Assembly: GCA_035277145.1 (NCBI GenBank)
Contig: DATELA010000081.1
Location: 1 to 64,000, forward strand
Reading direction: 5' to 3'
DNA: 64,000 nt
DNA from: DASRAP01 sp035277145
GTDB lineage: Bacteria > Gemmatimonadota > Gemmatimonadetes > Gemmatimonadales > Gemmatimonadaceae
Of the stretch, positions 15,819-24,731 are shown one piece after another (the first letter of the stretch is position 1; the number at the start of each line of letters is the position of its first letter). The notes beneath the pieces were generated by a model. The model had not been told where the DNA came from, ran no database searches, and saw only the letters and a list, made by a program, of their open reading frames with translations. The position numbers and the translations under genes are program-made.

Positions 15819-17339
15819 TTGAGCACTCCCACTCCCCTCGCGGAACTCGACATGACATCTGGCATGCCCACCCGCACGTGGTTCGGTCATCCCATCGGCC
15901 TCTCCACGTTGTTCTTCACCGAAATGTGGGAGCGCTTCTCGTACTACGGGATGCGCGCGTTGCTGACGTTGTTCATGACGACGGCGACGATCGAAGCAAA
16001 TCCTGGTATGGGATTCGACGTCGTCACCGCGGCGGCGATCTACGGACTCTACACGTCGCTCGTGTACATCACGGCGCTCCCGGGCGGGTGGATTGCTGAC
16101 AACCTCTGGGGTCAGCGCAAAGCAGTGTTCGTCGGCGGATGTATCATCGCGGCGGGCCATTTCACGATGGCAATCCCGAGCAACACGACATTCTTCGTCG
16201 GCTTGTTCTTTATCGTGTGCGGTACGGGACTCCTCAAGCCAAACGTCAGCACATTCGTTGGCGAGCTGTACCCTGAAGGCGGTGCGCGTCGCGATGCCGG
16301 ATTCTCGATCTACTACATGGGAATCAACCTTGGCGCGTTTCTCGGCCCGCTCGTGACCGGCTGGCTTGGCGAGCAAAACCACTGGCATTGGGGATTCGGC
16401 GCCGCCGGCGTCGGCATGGTTCTCGGTCTCATTCAATATCGAGTCGGATTGAAGCACGTCGGCAATGCGGGGCTGCTCAAATCGAGCGACAGCGCCGACG
16501 TACTCGCGCAACGCGCGCGAACGCTCTACCTGACGTTCGCGGGCGTGCTCGCCGCCACGGCGCTGTTTGGCTACCTCGTATCCAACGGCACCATCGCGCT
16601 CACGATCACGCAGGTTGCGACTGGGCTCGGTTACACGGTGCTCGTCCTGGTTGGCCTGTACTTCCTCCATGTGTTCATACGGGGTGGTCATACGGCCGAC
16701 GAAAACAAGCGTATGGGCGTGATCTTCTGGTTGTTCATCCTCGTGGCAATGTTCTGGTCGGGATTCGAGCAGGCAGGCTCGTCATTCAATCTGTTCGCGC
16801 GCGATCTCACAGATCGAAACGTCCTCGGTTGGCTGATGCCGGCGGCGTTTCTCCAGTCGGTGAACGCATTCTTCATCATCGTGTTTGCGCCGGTTTTCGG
16901 ATTCATCTGGCTCTGGCTCGATCGCCGCCAAGTCAACCCGTCACTCCCGGTGAAAGCCGCGCTCGGTCTGCTTGGGCTCGCTGCCGGATTCTTTGTGCTC
17001 GCGTGGGGCGCGGCGAATGCGAGTGCCACGAGTCTCGTTTCGCCGTCGTGGCTCGTTGTGACCTACTTCCTGCATACAGTCGGTGAACTGTGCATCTCGC
17101 CGATCGGAATGTCGAACATCACGAAGCTTTCGCCGACGCGGCGTGTCGGTCAGATGATGGGCATCTGGTTCGTCGGTGCGGCACTCGGCAACCTGTTCGC
17201 AGGGCTGGTCGCGGGAAAACTCGAGACACTGGCGCCATCGAGCTTGTTCAGCACGGTCGCCATGATTGCAGGGGGCGCAGGAATAGTTGCGCTTATTGCG
17301 AGCCCGGTGTTCCGCAGAATGATGGGCGGCGTGAAGTAG
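15819..17339 (+). CDS. POT/PTR family proton-coupled peptide transporter
   Basis: Inner-membrane major-facilitator protein of the proton-dependent oligopeptide transporter family, importing di- and tripeptides. Length about 506 residues with 14 or so hydrophobic segments. The family signature is visible in TM1, FFTEMWERFSYYGMRALL (the ExxER-like proton-coupling motif EMWERF), and in the PTR2 motif GLLKPNVSTFVGELY; the third, FSIYYMGINLGAFLGP, also fits. The TTG at 15819 is the longest plausible start; an ATG at 15852 would remove a hydrophilic leader. The gene appears to be monocistronic and is convergent with the coiled-coil gene. Confidence 0.93.
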   Translation: MSTPTPLAELDMTSGMPTRTWFGHPIGLSTLFFTEMWERFSYYGMRALLTLFMTTATIEANPGMGFDVVTAAAIYGLYTSLVYITALPGGWIADNLWGQRKAVFVGGCIIAAGHFTMAIPSNTTFFVGLFFIVCGTGLLKPNVSTFVGELYPEGGARRDAGFSIYYMGINLGAFLGPLVTGWLGEQNHWHWGFGAAGVGMVLGLIQYRVGLKHVGNAGLLKSSDSADVLAQRARTLYLTFAGVLAATALFGYLVSNGTIALTITQVATGLGYTVLVLVGLYFLHVFIRGGHTADENKRMGVIFWLFILVAMFWSGFEQAGSSFNLFARDLTDRNVLGWLMPAAFLQSVNAFFIIVFAPVFGFIWLWLDRRQVNPSLPVKAALGLLGLAAGFFVLAWGAANASATSLVSPSWLVVTYFLHTVGELCISPIGMSNITKLSPTRRVGQMMGIWFVGAALGNLFAGLVAGKLETLAPSSLFSTVAMIAGGAGIVALIASPVFRRMMGGVK

Positions 17340-17343
17340 CGCC

Positions 17344-17904
17344 CTACCGGCCCATCTTCTTCTTCAGCTCGGCGAGTTTGTCGTCCGCTTGACGTGCCTG
17401 CGCCTCGCGCTCTGCTGCGCGGCGCAGGCCGTCGAGTTCACTACGCAACGGCGCATCGTCGGGAAGTCCGAGGTCCGCATCCGTCGGTCCGCGCGGAATC
17501 GGCGTGTCACCAACGCCTTTCGCTGCGGCGCGCAACTGCGCGGTCATCTCCGACAATTCGCGTTCGGCGAGATCTGCCTCGGCTTCCTGCGCTGACAGCT
17601 TTGCCTCGAGCACACGCACGCGTTCCGCGTGCTGTGCGTCGAATTTGTCCGCGATCGAAACGGTTTCCGCGTCGTTGATGTTCGCGGCGGCTTCGCGACG
17701 ACGCCGAACAGTGGCCAGTTCGCGCCGCTCTGATTCGAGTCGCACGCGCGTCTGCGATACGCCGGCGCGCAAATCTTCCACGCCGAGCCTCGCGTGGACG
17801 AGCGCCTGCTTCATCTGTCGCACCATCTCGTTGCGGTCACCGGGTGCGACGCGGCCGTTCACCAGGTTTTCAATTGACGCACGCAGTCCGTCGAAAACAC
17901 TCAA
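17344..17904 (-). CDS. Coiled-coil protein, PspA/IM30-like
   Basis: 186-residue, strongly charged, almost entirely helical protein. Heptad-like Leu/Ala spacing runs from about residue 20 to 130, with long Arg/Glu runs (RVRLESERRELATVRRRREA; ERVRVLEAKLSAQEAEADLA). A short Pro/Asp-rich break near residue 140 is followed by a second helix ending KLAELKKKMGR. This layout recalls PspA/IM30 (ESCRT-III-like) membrane-stress proteins, but the characteristic N-terminal amphipathic helix is weak, so homology is unproven. Start is TTG overlapping the upstream stop (TTGA), so it is coupled to the preceding gene. Confidence 0.6.
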   Translation of the reverse strand: MSVFDGLRASIENLVNGRVAPGDRNEMVRQMKQALVHARLGVEDLRAGVSQTRVRLESERRELATVRRRREAAANINDAETVSIADKFDAQHAERVRVLEAKLSAQEAEADLAERELSEMTAQLRAAAKGVGDTPIPRGPTDADLGLPDDAPLRSELDGLRRAAEREAQARQADDKLAELKKKMGR

Positions 17905-18632
17905 CTCGCCAGTCTCCAGCGCATTTCGTCGCGCACCTGACGCATCAGGCGCTCGGGCGTGTGATGGTTTGGGAACAACATGGAATCACTGATCCGGTTC
18001 AGCGCCACGCGAAGCACTGCAAAGTGTTCCGCCGCGCGAAGGAAGAGTGCACCCACGCCATACTCGTCCGCCAGCCGGTGCCGCGCCGCCGCTTCGTACC
18101 CGCGGCGTCCCATCTCTTCGTAGTAGTCGAGGTCCGGTCCGCCACGGCGATACCGCCGCCGCTCGACGAAATCCGGGAACAGCCCGCTCTGCCACAGTGC
18201 GAAATCACCAAGATGCTGTCGCGCAAGAAATGCGCGCCGTGCATCGGGGCCGTCCATTTGGCCACTGAGTTCGGCGAGTGTATCGAACGTGTCATCATCG
18301 ACCGCGGTGATGCGGTACGCGCGATCGCGCAAACCGAAATGCAATAGAATGGACGTTGTGTAATCCGCGAGCACGCGATCGTCTTCGCCCGCCGCAAGGC
18401 AGGCGTGACGCACAACGACATACGTAAACAGTCGCGCGGACGCGTGTGCGCTCGCGGCGTGATGGACCAGTGCGGAAAACAATCGCGGATCATCGAGTAT
18501 TGCATCGATGCCGCCTGCGCGGAGCGCGTTGTCCGCTTCAGCTGCAGCGTCGGCGCCTGCGTGTCCAATGAGTTGGACCGCGAACTGCGCGTCGTCTCGC
18601 GTCAGCATCGACCGAACGTCGGCAAGAATCAT
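17901..18632 (-). CDS. Hypothetical protein, Ala/Arg/Asp-rich
   Basis: About 243 residues, no family recognised. The protein is soluble-looking and mostly helical, with an acidic first half (VDDDTFDTLAELSGQMDGPD) and an Arg-rich second half that includes RRRYRRGGPDLDYYEEMGRR. No signal peptide or membrane segment. I use the ATG at 18632 (MILADVRSML) because GGAGAGG precedes it by about seven bases; longer starts give a non-conserved basic leader. It overlaps the coiled-coil gene downstream, so the two are probably a functional pair. Confidence 0.7.
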   Translation of the reverse strand: MILADVRSMLTRDDAQFAVQLIGHAGADAAAEADNALRAGGIDAILDDPRLFSALVHHAASAHASARLFTYVVVRHACLAAGEDDRVLADYTTSILLHFGLRDRAYRITAVDDDTFDTLAELSGQMDGPDARRAFLARQHLGDFALWQSGLFPDFVERRRYRRGGPDLDYYEEMGRRGYEAAARHRLADEYGVGALFLRAAEHFAVLRVALNRISDSMLFPNHHTPERLMRQVRDEMRWRLAS

Positions 18633-18772
18633 AAGGCGCCTCTCCCGCGTGGTACCCCGTAGATGACGACACGGCCCCCACGGAGGCATCATGGGTATGA
18701 TTGCAAAACGGTTTATGCCGTCTTCGCGTAGCTATTCGTCATCAGCATTAGGTTTGGAACAAGGTCTCGATT

Positions 18773-19522
18773 GTGCTCACCATCACCATCCCCGTCCGCA
18801 ACGAAGCGCCCACGATTGGTGTGCTGTTGTGGCGTATTCGCGCCGTGTTCCAGGAGTATCCGCGCGAATACGAGGTATTGGTATTCGACGATGGAAGCAC
18901 GGACGGCACGCGCGATGTGCTCGAGCCGTATGCGAAAGCCCTGCCGCTGACCGTGCTTGGAGACGGAAAAGCAGTCGGGTACGCCGGCGCGGTTGATGCG
19001 CTGCTGCGCGAAGCATCGCGGCGCACGCGGTATCCTCGACGCGACGCAGCGATCCTCATGCAGGGCGACTTCACGGATCAACCGGAACACATTCCGGAAC
19101 TCGTGCGCCGCTTCGAAGGCGGCGCGGACGTCGTCATCGCGGAACGCGCATTGAGCGCGGAAATGCCCGCCGCCGAGCGAAAACTGCGCACACTTGCACA
19201 GTGGTTCGTACGCCCACTGTACAAGACACCCGACACTGCAGATCCGTACGGCACGTTTCGGCTGATTCGGCTTTCCATCCTGCGCGACATTTTGAAATCG
19301 CGCGGTGACGTGCCGCTCGTGCGGCGCGATGCATGGGCCGCGAATCTCGAACTCTTCCAACTCACGCGCGCTGCCGCGCGACGCGTTGAAAGCGTCGCGC
19401 TGTCCCCGCGATACGATTTGCGCCAGCGCGAGAGCCGTCGTCGTCCAATTGCCGACGCGCTGCGTCTCGTGAGCGCGGGCCGCGCACTACGGCGTCAGCC
19501 GACGCGAACGGTGAACGCGTGA
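18773..19522 (+). CDS. Family 2 glycosyltransferase
   Basis: GT-A type glycosyltransferase of about 249 residues. LTITIPVRNEAPTIG is the N-terminal nucleotide-sugar binding strand, VLVFDDGSTDGT holds the acidic pair of the family, and AILMQGDFTDQPEHIPEL is a D-x-D-like region. It resembles dolichyl-phosphate mannosyltransferase/undecaprenyl-P-glycosyltransferases, but lacks the C-terminal membrane segments of many of these. The GTG start has AAGG about eight bases upstream. The downstream DUF3108 gene overlaps by 4 bases (GTGA). Donor and acceptor cannot be told. Confidence 0.85.
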   Translation: MLTITIPVRNEAPTIGVLLWRIRAVFQEYPREYEVLVFDDGSTDGTRDVLEPYAKALPLTVLGDGKAVGYAGAVDALLREASRRTRYPRRDAAILMQGDFTDQPEHIPELVRRFEGGADVVIAERALSAEMPAAERKLRTLAQWFVRPLYKTPDTADPYGTFRLIRLSILRDILKSRGDVPLVRRDAWAANLELFQLTRAAARRVESVALSPRYDLRQRESRRRPIADALRLVSAGRALRRQPTRTVNA

Positions 19523-20307
19523 GAATCCTGCCCGTCCTCGCGTTGCTTGGCACCGGCGCTGCGACGCAACCCACGCAGACAGCGCAGTCGCTGCCTGCAC
19601 AGCAGGCGCGTCCACCCATTCCATATGTGGTCGGCGAGCGCGCGACGTACGACGTGCACTACAGCATGTGGTTCGCAAAAGTCGGAACGGGTACGATGGA
19701 AGTCGTTTCTGTCGACACCGTGCGCGGGCGCGATGCGTACAAGTTCATGCTCACGGTGAACGGCGGCTTCATGTCGTACAAGATTCGCGACACGCTGATC
19801 AGTTGGGTCGATACCGCCGACTTCAAGAGCCTGCGCTTTGTGCGCGATCAGGAAGAAGGCGGCAAAGTGCGGCATCGCCTGTACGAGATTTTCCCAGACC
19901 GCGGCGTCTATACCGAAAACGGCAAAGCGGAAAAGCCCACATCGGCGGACCCGCTCGACGACGTGTCCCTTTTGTATTTCGTCCGCTCGCAGACGCTCAA
20001 CGTCGGTGAGAACCACACGTATGAGCGCTATTTTCGACCCGATCGCAATCCGCTACGGCTATTGGTGCGGCGTCGCGAAACGGTTGATGTGCCCGCGGGC
20101 AAGTTCAAGACGATCGTGGTTCAGCCCATCATCAAGGCGGGCGGCAGCGGGATTCTCTCGGAGAAAGACGCTGCCGAGGTGTGGATTGCCGACGACTCGA
20201 CGCGGAAAGTAGTGCAGCTGAAAATCCGCCTGAACTTCGGCGCGATCACACTCAAGCTGAAGAACTACCGGGCGACTCCCGCGGTCCCGCCTCAGCCGGG
20301 CAAGTAG
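19519..20307 (+). CDS. DUF3108 domain exported protein
   Basis: 262-residue envelope protein of a widespread but uncharacterised family. A short signal peptide (MRILPVLALLGTGAATQP) precedes the DUF3108 beta-domain, which starts at PYVVGERATYDVHYSMWFAK and ends with the conserved FGAITLKLKNY strand. Relatives are described as YceI-like or lipoprotein-carrier-like beta structures in the periplasm; no activity is known. Coupled to the glycosyltransferase by a GTGA overlap. A strong hairpin terminator follows 12 bases after the stop. Confidence 0.85.
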   Translation: MRILPVLALLGTGAATQPTQTAQSLPAQQARPPIPYVVGERATYDVHYSMWFAKVGTGTMEVVSVDTVRGRDAYKFMLTVNGGFMSYKIRDTLISWVDTADFKSLRFVRDQEEGGKVRHRLYEIFPDRGVYTENGKAEKPTSADPLDDVSLLYFVRSQTLNVGENHTYERYFRPDRNPLRLLVRRRETVDVPAGKFKTIVVQPIIKAGGSGILSEKDAAEVWIADDSTRKVVQLKIRLNFGAITLKLKNYRATPAVPPQPGK

Positions 20308-20319
20308 CCGCCAACGCAA

Positions 20320-20346
20320 CGGCGCCCAAGCAGTGCTTGGGCGCCG
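20320..20346. terminator. Perfect 12-bp stem terminator between convergent genes
   Basis: CGGCGCCCAAGC (20320-20331), loop AGT, then the exact complement GCTTGGGCGCCG (20335-20346). It lies between the convergent DUF3108 gene and the small membrane-protein gene and can serve both; the plus-strand side continues GAGAAAATC rather than a T-run, so it may need a factor or act as an RNA-stabilising hairpin. Confidence 0.8.
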
Positions 20347-20362
20347 AGAAAATCACGTGCGG

Positions 20363-20575
20363 TTAGTCTGCGCTTCCGCGGATTCGGCGCGCGGTTTCCG
20401 GCGAGACCAACGCAATTACCAGGTAGACCGCGCCGCCCAACAGGGCGACTTTCACTGCGAGCACCAGCAGCGCCCCAAAGATTCCAAACGCAAAGCCCAA
20501 GATGCCGAAGAGCAGCTTGAGGGCGAATAGCCCAAGCAGTGTGAAAATTCCGACGGTAAAAATTGTTCGTAGCAT
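20363..20575 (-). CDS. Small membrane protein
   Basis: 70-residue hydrophobic protein, no family recognised. Two or three membrane segments are visible: FTVGIFTLLGLFALKLLFGI, LGFAFGIFGALLVLAVKVAL and LLGGAVYLVIALVSP, with a basic C-terminus RRIRGSAD. The ATG is preceded by AGGAACACAC, a plausible ribosome-binding site. Reading is supported by the hydrophobicity pattern and by the strong terminator at its end. It is divergent from the flavoprotein gene. Role unknown. Confidence 0.65.
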   Translation of the reverse strand: MLRTIFTVGIFTLLGLFALKLLFGILGFAFGIFGALLVLAVKVALLGGAVYLVIALVSPETARRIRGSAD

Positions 20576-20623
20576 GGTGTGTGTTCCTGTTCTGGACTGC
20601 TCGGCCTCTACGGCTGCCGCGCC

Positions 20624-21712
20624 GTGACGGTTTCAAGCGCTCCGCGAGTCGTGGTCGCTGGCGATGGCGTCATTGGACTCGCCACCGCCGTGCACCTCGC
20701 GGCTCGCAGTGTCCCGGTGACACTGCTCTCGCCAAACCTGCGCGGAGCCGCGTCGCCCGCATCCGCTGGGATGCTCGCACCGTCGGTGGAGCGTACGCAA
20801 GGCGCAGCGCAGACGTTCGGTGATGTGGCTCGCGACGCTTGGCCGCGGCTCGCCCAACTGCTTGACCGGCTCGGTGGCGGCGCGTTCGACGTTCAACGCG
20901 GTGGCATCCTGCAGGTCGCGCGTACGCCTGAAGCCGCAGCCGCGCTGCGCACGCGCGTACGCGAGTCGGACCAGTGGATGACCGGCGAAGACGCGCAGCG
21001 CCTCGAGCCCGCGCTCGCGCGTATCGAGGGCGCGGTGCTCCACCACGGTGATGGCGTCGTCGATGGTCCGGCCGCCCTCGCGGCGCTTCGTAGCGCCCTC
21101 GCCGCACATGCGGCGGTGACTGTTGTTTCGCAGCCGCTCGCCGCCGTCCGATTCGGCCGAAACTCGGTCACGTGCGAACTCGCGCCCGAGCAGAAGCTGG
21201 AGTGCGACTTCCTGGTAGTGGCCGCCGGCTCTTGGACGACGGAAATAGGCGGATTACCGCGGGCGGTGCCGGTGCGCCCGCTCCGCGGTGCAATGGTGGC
21301 AGCGGATTCGCGGCTCATTCGGGTGCCGATCTACGACGCGAGCGGACACAGCTACGCGCTGCCCCGCGGGAGCCGCACGGTCGTCGGGGCAACATCGGAC
21401 GATGTGGGCTTTGATGCGGCGCCGGCCGACGGCGACGCGAAGCGGCTGGTGTCGGCCGCCGCGGAGTACCTGCCCGGCCTTCGCCAAGCGACAGTCACGC
21501 CTGCCTGGGCCGGACTCAGGCCAGTGACACCCGATGGGCTGGCGGTAATTGGCCCTGACCCCGACGAGGGCCGGCTGCTCTGGGCGACAGGACACGCGCG
21601 CAACGGTTTCCTGCAGGCCGCGCTTACGGGCGAGGTCATAGCCGCCATCGTGCACGGCGAGCCCCTGCCCGTCGACATTTCTCCGTTCTGGCCCGGCCGG
21701 TTTCCGCAGTAA
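20624..21712 (+). CDS. FAD-dependent glycine/D-amino-acid oxidase-like protein
   Basis: Flavoprotein of about 362 residues in the DAO/ThiO family. The N-terminal FAD-binding motif is RVVVAGDGVIGLATAVHLAA (GxGxxG with a middle D). FDVQRGGILQVA, VPVRPLRGAM and the C-terminal GHARNGFLQAALTGE fit glycine oxidase-type enzymes, which in ThiO supply dehydroglycine for thiazole synthesis; no thiamine genes are nearby, so the substrate may differ. I use the GTG at 20624 because it starts just before the flavin loop. It lies 71 bases upstream of lipA on the same strand. Confidence 0.85.
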   Translation: MTVSSAPRVVVAGDGVIGLATAVHLAARSVPVTLLSPNLRGAASPASAGMLAPSVERTQGAAQTFGDVARDAWPRLAQLLDRLGGGAFDVQRGGILQVARTPEAAAALRTRVRESDQWMTGEDAQRLEPALARIEGAVLHHGDGVVDGPAALAALRSALAAHAAVTVVSQPLAAVRFGRNSVTCELAPEQKLECDFLVVAAGSWTTEIGGLPRAVPVRPLRGAMVAADSRLIRVPIYDASGHSYALPRGSRTVVGATSDDVGFDAAPADGDAKRLVSAAAEYLPGLRQATVTPAWAGLRPVTPDGLAVIGPDPDEGRLLWATGHARNGFLQAALTGEVIAAIVHGEPLPVDISPFWPGRFPQ

Positions 21713-21783
21713 CCTGCAATTAACATTTAGACGGTTACGCTCACTATCGCAGCCACGCATCGACCCGTAGCTTAGCCCGCGAC

Positions 21784-22704
21784 ATGGCCAGTTCGCCCAC
21801 GCTATACCAAATCCTCGGGCGTCATCGCGCCGAACCGCTGCCGGACCGAAAGCCGCCATGGCTCAAGGTCCGCGCGCCGGGCGGGCCGAACTACACCCGC
21901 CTGAAAGGGCTCATGCGGGAGCTGGACCTCCACACGGTCTGCGAGGAAGCCCGCTGCCCCAACGTCGGCGAATGCTGGGAGCACGGCACCGCGACGTTCA
22001 TGATCCTCGGCGACGTGTGTACGCGCAACTGCGCCTACTGCGCCGTCGCCCATGGCCGGCCGCCAAAGTTCGATCCGGCTGAACCAGAGCGCGTAGCGCA
22101 GGCCGCGGCACAAATGCAGCTCCAGCACCTGGTCATCACGTCCGTCGATCGCGACGACCTTCCCGACTTCGGCGCGTGGGCGTTCGCGGAGACCATCAAC
22201 CGCGTGCACGAATCGGTGCCCGGTTGCTCGGTCGAGGTCCTGGTACCCGACTTTCAGGGCGACGAGGACTCCATTCGCCTGGTGCTCGACGCGCGGCCCG
22301 AGATCTACAACCACAATACCGAGACGGTTCCGCGACTCTATAAGAAGGCACGTCCGGGCGGCCGCTACGAGCGCGTGATGAACATCTTCCGCTTTGCCAA
22401 GGCGACTGCACCTGATATCCCGACAAAGACCGGCATCATCCTCGGCATGGGCGAGACCAACGAGGAAGTGCTGCAGACCATGCGCGACCTGCGCGAGGTC
22501 GACGTCGACATTCTCACACTCGGCCAGTACCTGCGTCCGTCCGACGACCACATCGCGCTCGACCGCTACGTCACGCCAGACGAGTTCCGCATGCTGCGCG
22601 ACGAAGGGATGGCGATGGGCTTCAAGCACGTTGAATCAGGACCGCTGGTTCGGTCCTCCTACCACGCCTGGGAGCAGGTTCAGGCCGCAAGCCTTACCAA
22701 ATAA
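21784..22704 (+). CDS. lipA: Lipoyl synthase
   Basis: Radical SAM enzyme that inserts two sulfurs into octanoyl groups on lipoyl domains. The 306-residue protein has both cluster motifs: the auxiliary C53-x4-C58-x5-C64 (CEEARCPNVGEC) and the radical SAM C79-x3-C83-x2-C86 (CTRNCAYC). The C-terminal RSSYHA, whose Ser ligates the auxiliary cluster, is present. The stop codon directly abuts the pdhA start, so lipoyl synthesis and its target complex are made from one transcript. Confidence 0.98.
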   Translation: MASSPTLYQILGRHRAEPLPDRKPPWLKVRAPGGPNYTRLKGLMRELDLHTVCEEARCPNVGECWEHGTATFMILGDVCTRNCAYCAVAHGRPPKFDPAEPERVAQAAAQMQLQHLVITSVDRDDLPDFGAWAFAETINRVHESVPGCSVEVLVPDFQGDEDSIRLVLDARPEIYNHNTETVPRLYKKARPGGRYERVMNIFRFAKATAPDIPTKTGIILGMGETNEEVLQTMRDLREVDVDILTLGQYLRPSDDHIALDRYVTPDEFRMLRDEGMAMGFKHVESGPLVRSSYHAWEQVQAASLTK

Positions 22705-23748
22705 ATGACTCGTACGGCTCCACCTCCCCGCCCTGCGCCGCCGTCCAACGCGCGCCCGGCGAAGCCGCGCGCGAAAGTCAGCGCGGCTCAAGCCACGGAT
22801 TTCCTGCGCTCGATGCTCCTGCAGCGCCGCTTTGAAGAGCGATGCGCTGAAGCGTACGCACTCGGAAAAGTCGGTGGTTTTTGTCACCTCTACATCGGAC
22901 AGGAAGCCGTTTCGACGGGCGTGCTCGGCGCGCTGCGCGAAGACGACTACGTCATCACGACATATCGCGATCACGGCCAGGCACTCATGCGCGGTATTCC
23001 CGCGCGTGCGGTGATGGCCGAATTGTTTGGACGCGTCGACGGATGCGCCCGCGGTAAGGGCGGTTCAATGCACTTGTTCGATCGCAACGTGAACTTCATG
23101 GGCGGGCACGGAATCGTGGGCAGCCACATTCCCGTCGGCACCGGTATTTCGTTCGCGATCAAGTACCGCGGCGGCGACCAAGTCTGCGTGTGCTTCATGG
23201 GTGAAGCGGCCGTGAACATTGGCGCGTTTCACGAAGCACTGAACATGGCGCAGCTGTGGAAGCTGCCGGCGATCTTCGTCATCGAGAACAATCGCTACGG
23301 TATGGGCACTGCGGTCGAGCGCGCGGCGTCAGGCCGCGATTTGTTCGATCGCGGCGCTGCCTACGGAATGGCGCGCGGTGCAGTGGACGGACAGGACGTG
23401 TTTGCGGTACGCGACGCAGCGCTCGAAGCGGTCGATCGCGCGCGCACCGAAAGTCTGCCCACACTCCTCGAAGTGCGGACGTACCGCTACATGGGACACT
23501 CGATGTCCGACGCGGTCAGCGGCACGTACCGCACGAAGGCCGAACTCGACGAGTATCTCCAGCGCGACCCGATCGAGTTGCTCAAGCGCGGCATGCTCGA
23601 GCGAAAGGAAATCACTGAAGCCGACGTGAAGAAGCTCGACGACGAACAGAAGGCGATCGTGCAGGATGCGTGGGACTTTGCCGATCAAAGCCCCGAGCCG
23701 CCGGCAGCCGCGTTGTTCGAAGACGTCATCGTGGACACGCACACATGA
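22705..23748 (+). CDS. pdhA: Pyruvate dehydrogenase E1 component, alpha subunit
   Basis: Thiamine-diphosphate E1 alpha chain of the alpha2beta2 pyruvate dehydrogenase, 347 residues. RSMLLQRRFEERCAEAYALGK opens the domain, GGSMHLFD marks the active site region, and the thiamine motif reads MGEAAVNIG ... ENNRYGM. The usual GDG(A) of this motif is GEA here; the first acidic residue, a Mg ligand, is Glu instead of Asp. The start follows the lipA stop without a gap, and the stop overlaps pdhB (ATGA). Neighbours pdhB, pdhC and lpdA make pyruvate the best-supported substrate, though branched-chain 2-oxoacid or acetoin dehydrogenases share the same fold. Confidence 0.95.
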   Translation: MTRTAPPPRPAPPSNARPAKPRAKVSAAQATDFLRSMLLQRRFEERCAEAYALGKVGGFCHLYIGQEAVSTGVLGALREDDYVITTYRDHGQALMRGIPARAVMAELFGRVDGCARGKGGSMHLFDRNVNFMGGHGIVGSHIPVGTGISFAIKYRGGDQVCVCFMGEAAVNIGAFHEALNMAQLWKLPAIFVIENNRYGMGTAVERAASGRDLFDRGAAYGMARGAVDGQDVFAVRDAALEAVDRARTESLPTLLEVRTYRYMGHSMSDAVSGTYRTKAELDEYLQRDPIELLKRGMLERKEITEADVKKLDDEQKAIVQDAWDFADQSPEPPAAALFEDVIVDTHT

Positions 23749-24725
23749 GCGTGCTCACGTACCGCGACGCGCTTGGCACGGCGCTCCGCGAAGAAATGCA
23801 GCGCGACGATCGCGTCTTCCTGATGGGCGAGGAAGTCGGCGTGTATCAGGGCGCGTACAAAGTGTCGAAAGGACTGCTGCAGGAATTCGGCGAGATGCGT
23901 GTCGTCGATACGCCAATCACCGAGCTCGGCTTTGCCGGTGTCGGTGTCGGCGCGGCGATGGTTGGCCTGCGCCCCGTCATCGAGTTCATGACGTGGAACT
24001 TCGCGCTGCTCGCGCTCGATCAGGTTGTGAATTCCGCGGCGAAAATGTTGTACATGAGCGGTGGACAGTTCCCGATGCCAATCGTGTTTCGCGGACCGAA
24101 CGGCGCGGCGCTACAACTCTCCGCTCAGCATTCGCAGGCATGGGAATCGTGGCTTGCGCACATCCCGGGACTCAAAGTCGTCACTCCGGGAACGCCGCAC
24201 GATGCGAAGGGTCTGCTCAAGGCGGCCATTCGCGACGACAATCCGGTGATCGTGCTTGAAGGCGAAATGCTGTACAACACCAAGGGTGAAGTTCCCGAAG
24301 ACGACTACATCATCCCCATCGGTGTCGCCGACCTGAAGCGTGAAGGCGAGCACTGCTCGATCATCACCAACGGCAAGATGGTGCTGGTCGCAATGCAAGT
24401 GGCCGATCAACTCGCGAAGGACGGCATTCGCTGCGACGTGGTCGACCTGCGCACGGTGCGTCCGATGGACGTTGCCGCGATTGCGGCGTCGGTGAAGAAA
24501 ACGAATCGCGCGGTGGTGCTCGAAGAAGGCTGGGAATTGTGCGGGATCGGCGCGCAGGTCGTGGACTACATCCAGCGCGACTGCTTCGACTGGCTCGACG
24601 CGCCGGTGATCCGCGTGCACCAGGCCGACGTGCCGATGCCGTACGCGAAGAATCTCGAACGCCTGGCGAAACCCGACGTGGCGAAAACAATCGCCGCCGT
24701 CCGCAAAGTCCTCTACCTCGACTGA
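23745..24725 (+). CDS. pdhB: Pyruvate dehydrogenase E1 component, beta subunit
   Basis: Beta chain of E1, 326 residues, forming the thiamine-binding pocket with pdhA and carrying the transketolase C-terminal domain. MGEEVGVYQGAYKVSKGLL and DTPITELGFAGVGVGAA near the N-terminus and FVEYIQ-like/GWELCGIGAQVVDY near the end are typical. The start ATG at 23745 overlaps the pdhA stop; an in-frame upstream extension is not homologous. Six bases separate it from pdhC. Confidence 0.95.
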   Translation: MSVLTYRDALGTALREEMQRDDRVFLMGEEVGVYQGAYKVSKGLLQEFGEMRVVDTPITELGFAGVGVGAAMVGLRPVIEFMTWNFALLALDQVVNSAAKMLYMSGGQFPMPIVFRGPNGAALQLSAQHSQAWESWLAHIPGLKVVTPGTPHDAKGLLKAAIRDDNPVIVLEGEMLYNTKGEVPEDDYIIPIGVADLKREGEHCSIITNGKMVLVAMQVADQLAKDGIRCDVVDLRTVRPMDVAAIAASVKKTNRAVVLEEGWELCGIGAQVVDYIQRDCFDWLDAPVIRVHQADVPMPYAKNLERLAKPDVAKTIAAVRKVLYLD

Positions 24726-24731
24726 CGAACC

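Noticed and set aside
21713..21783. tRNA or small RNA between the flavoprotein and lipA
   Set aside because: No cloverleaf or CCA-type features; only a short promoter-sized gap.
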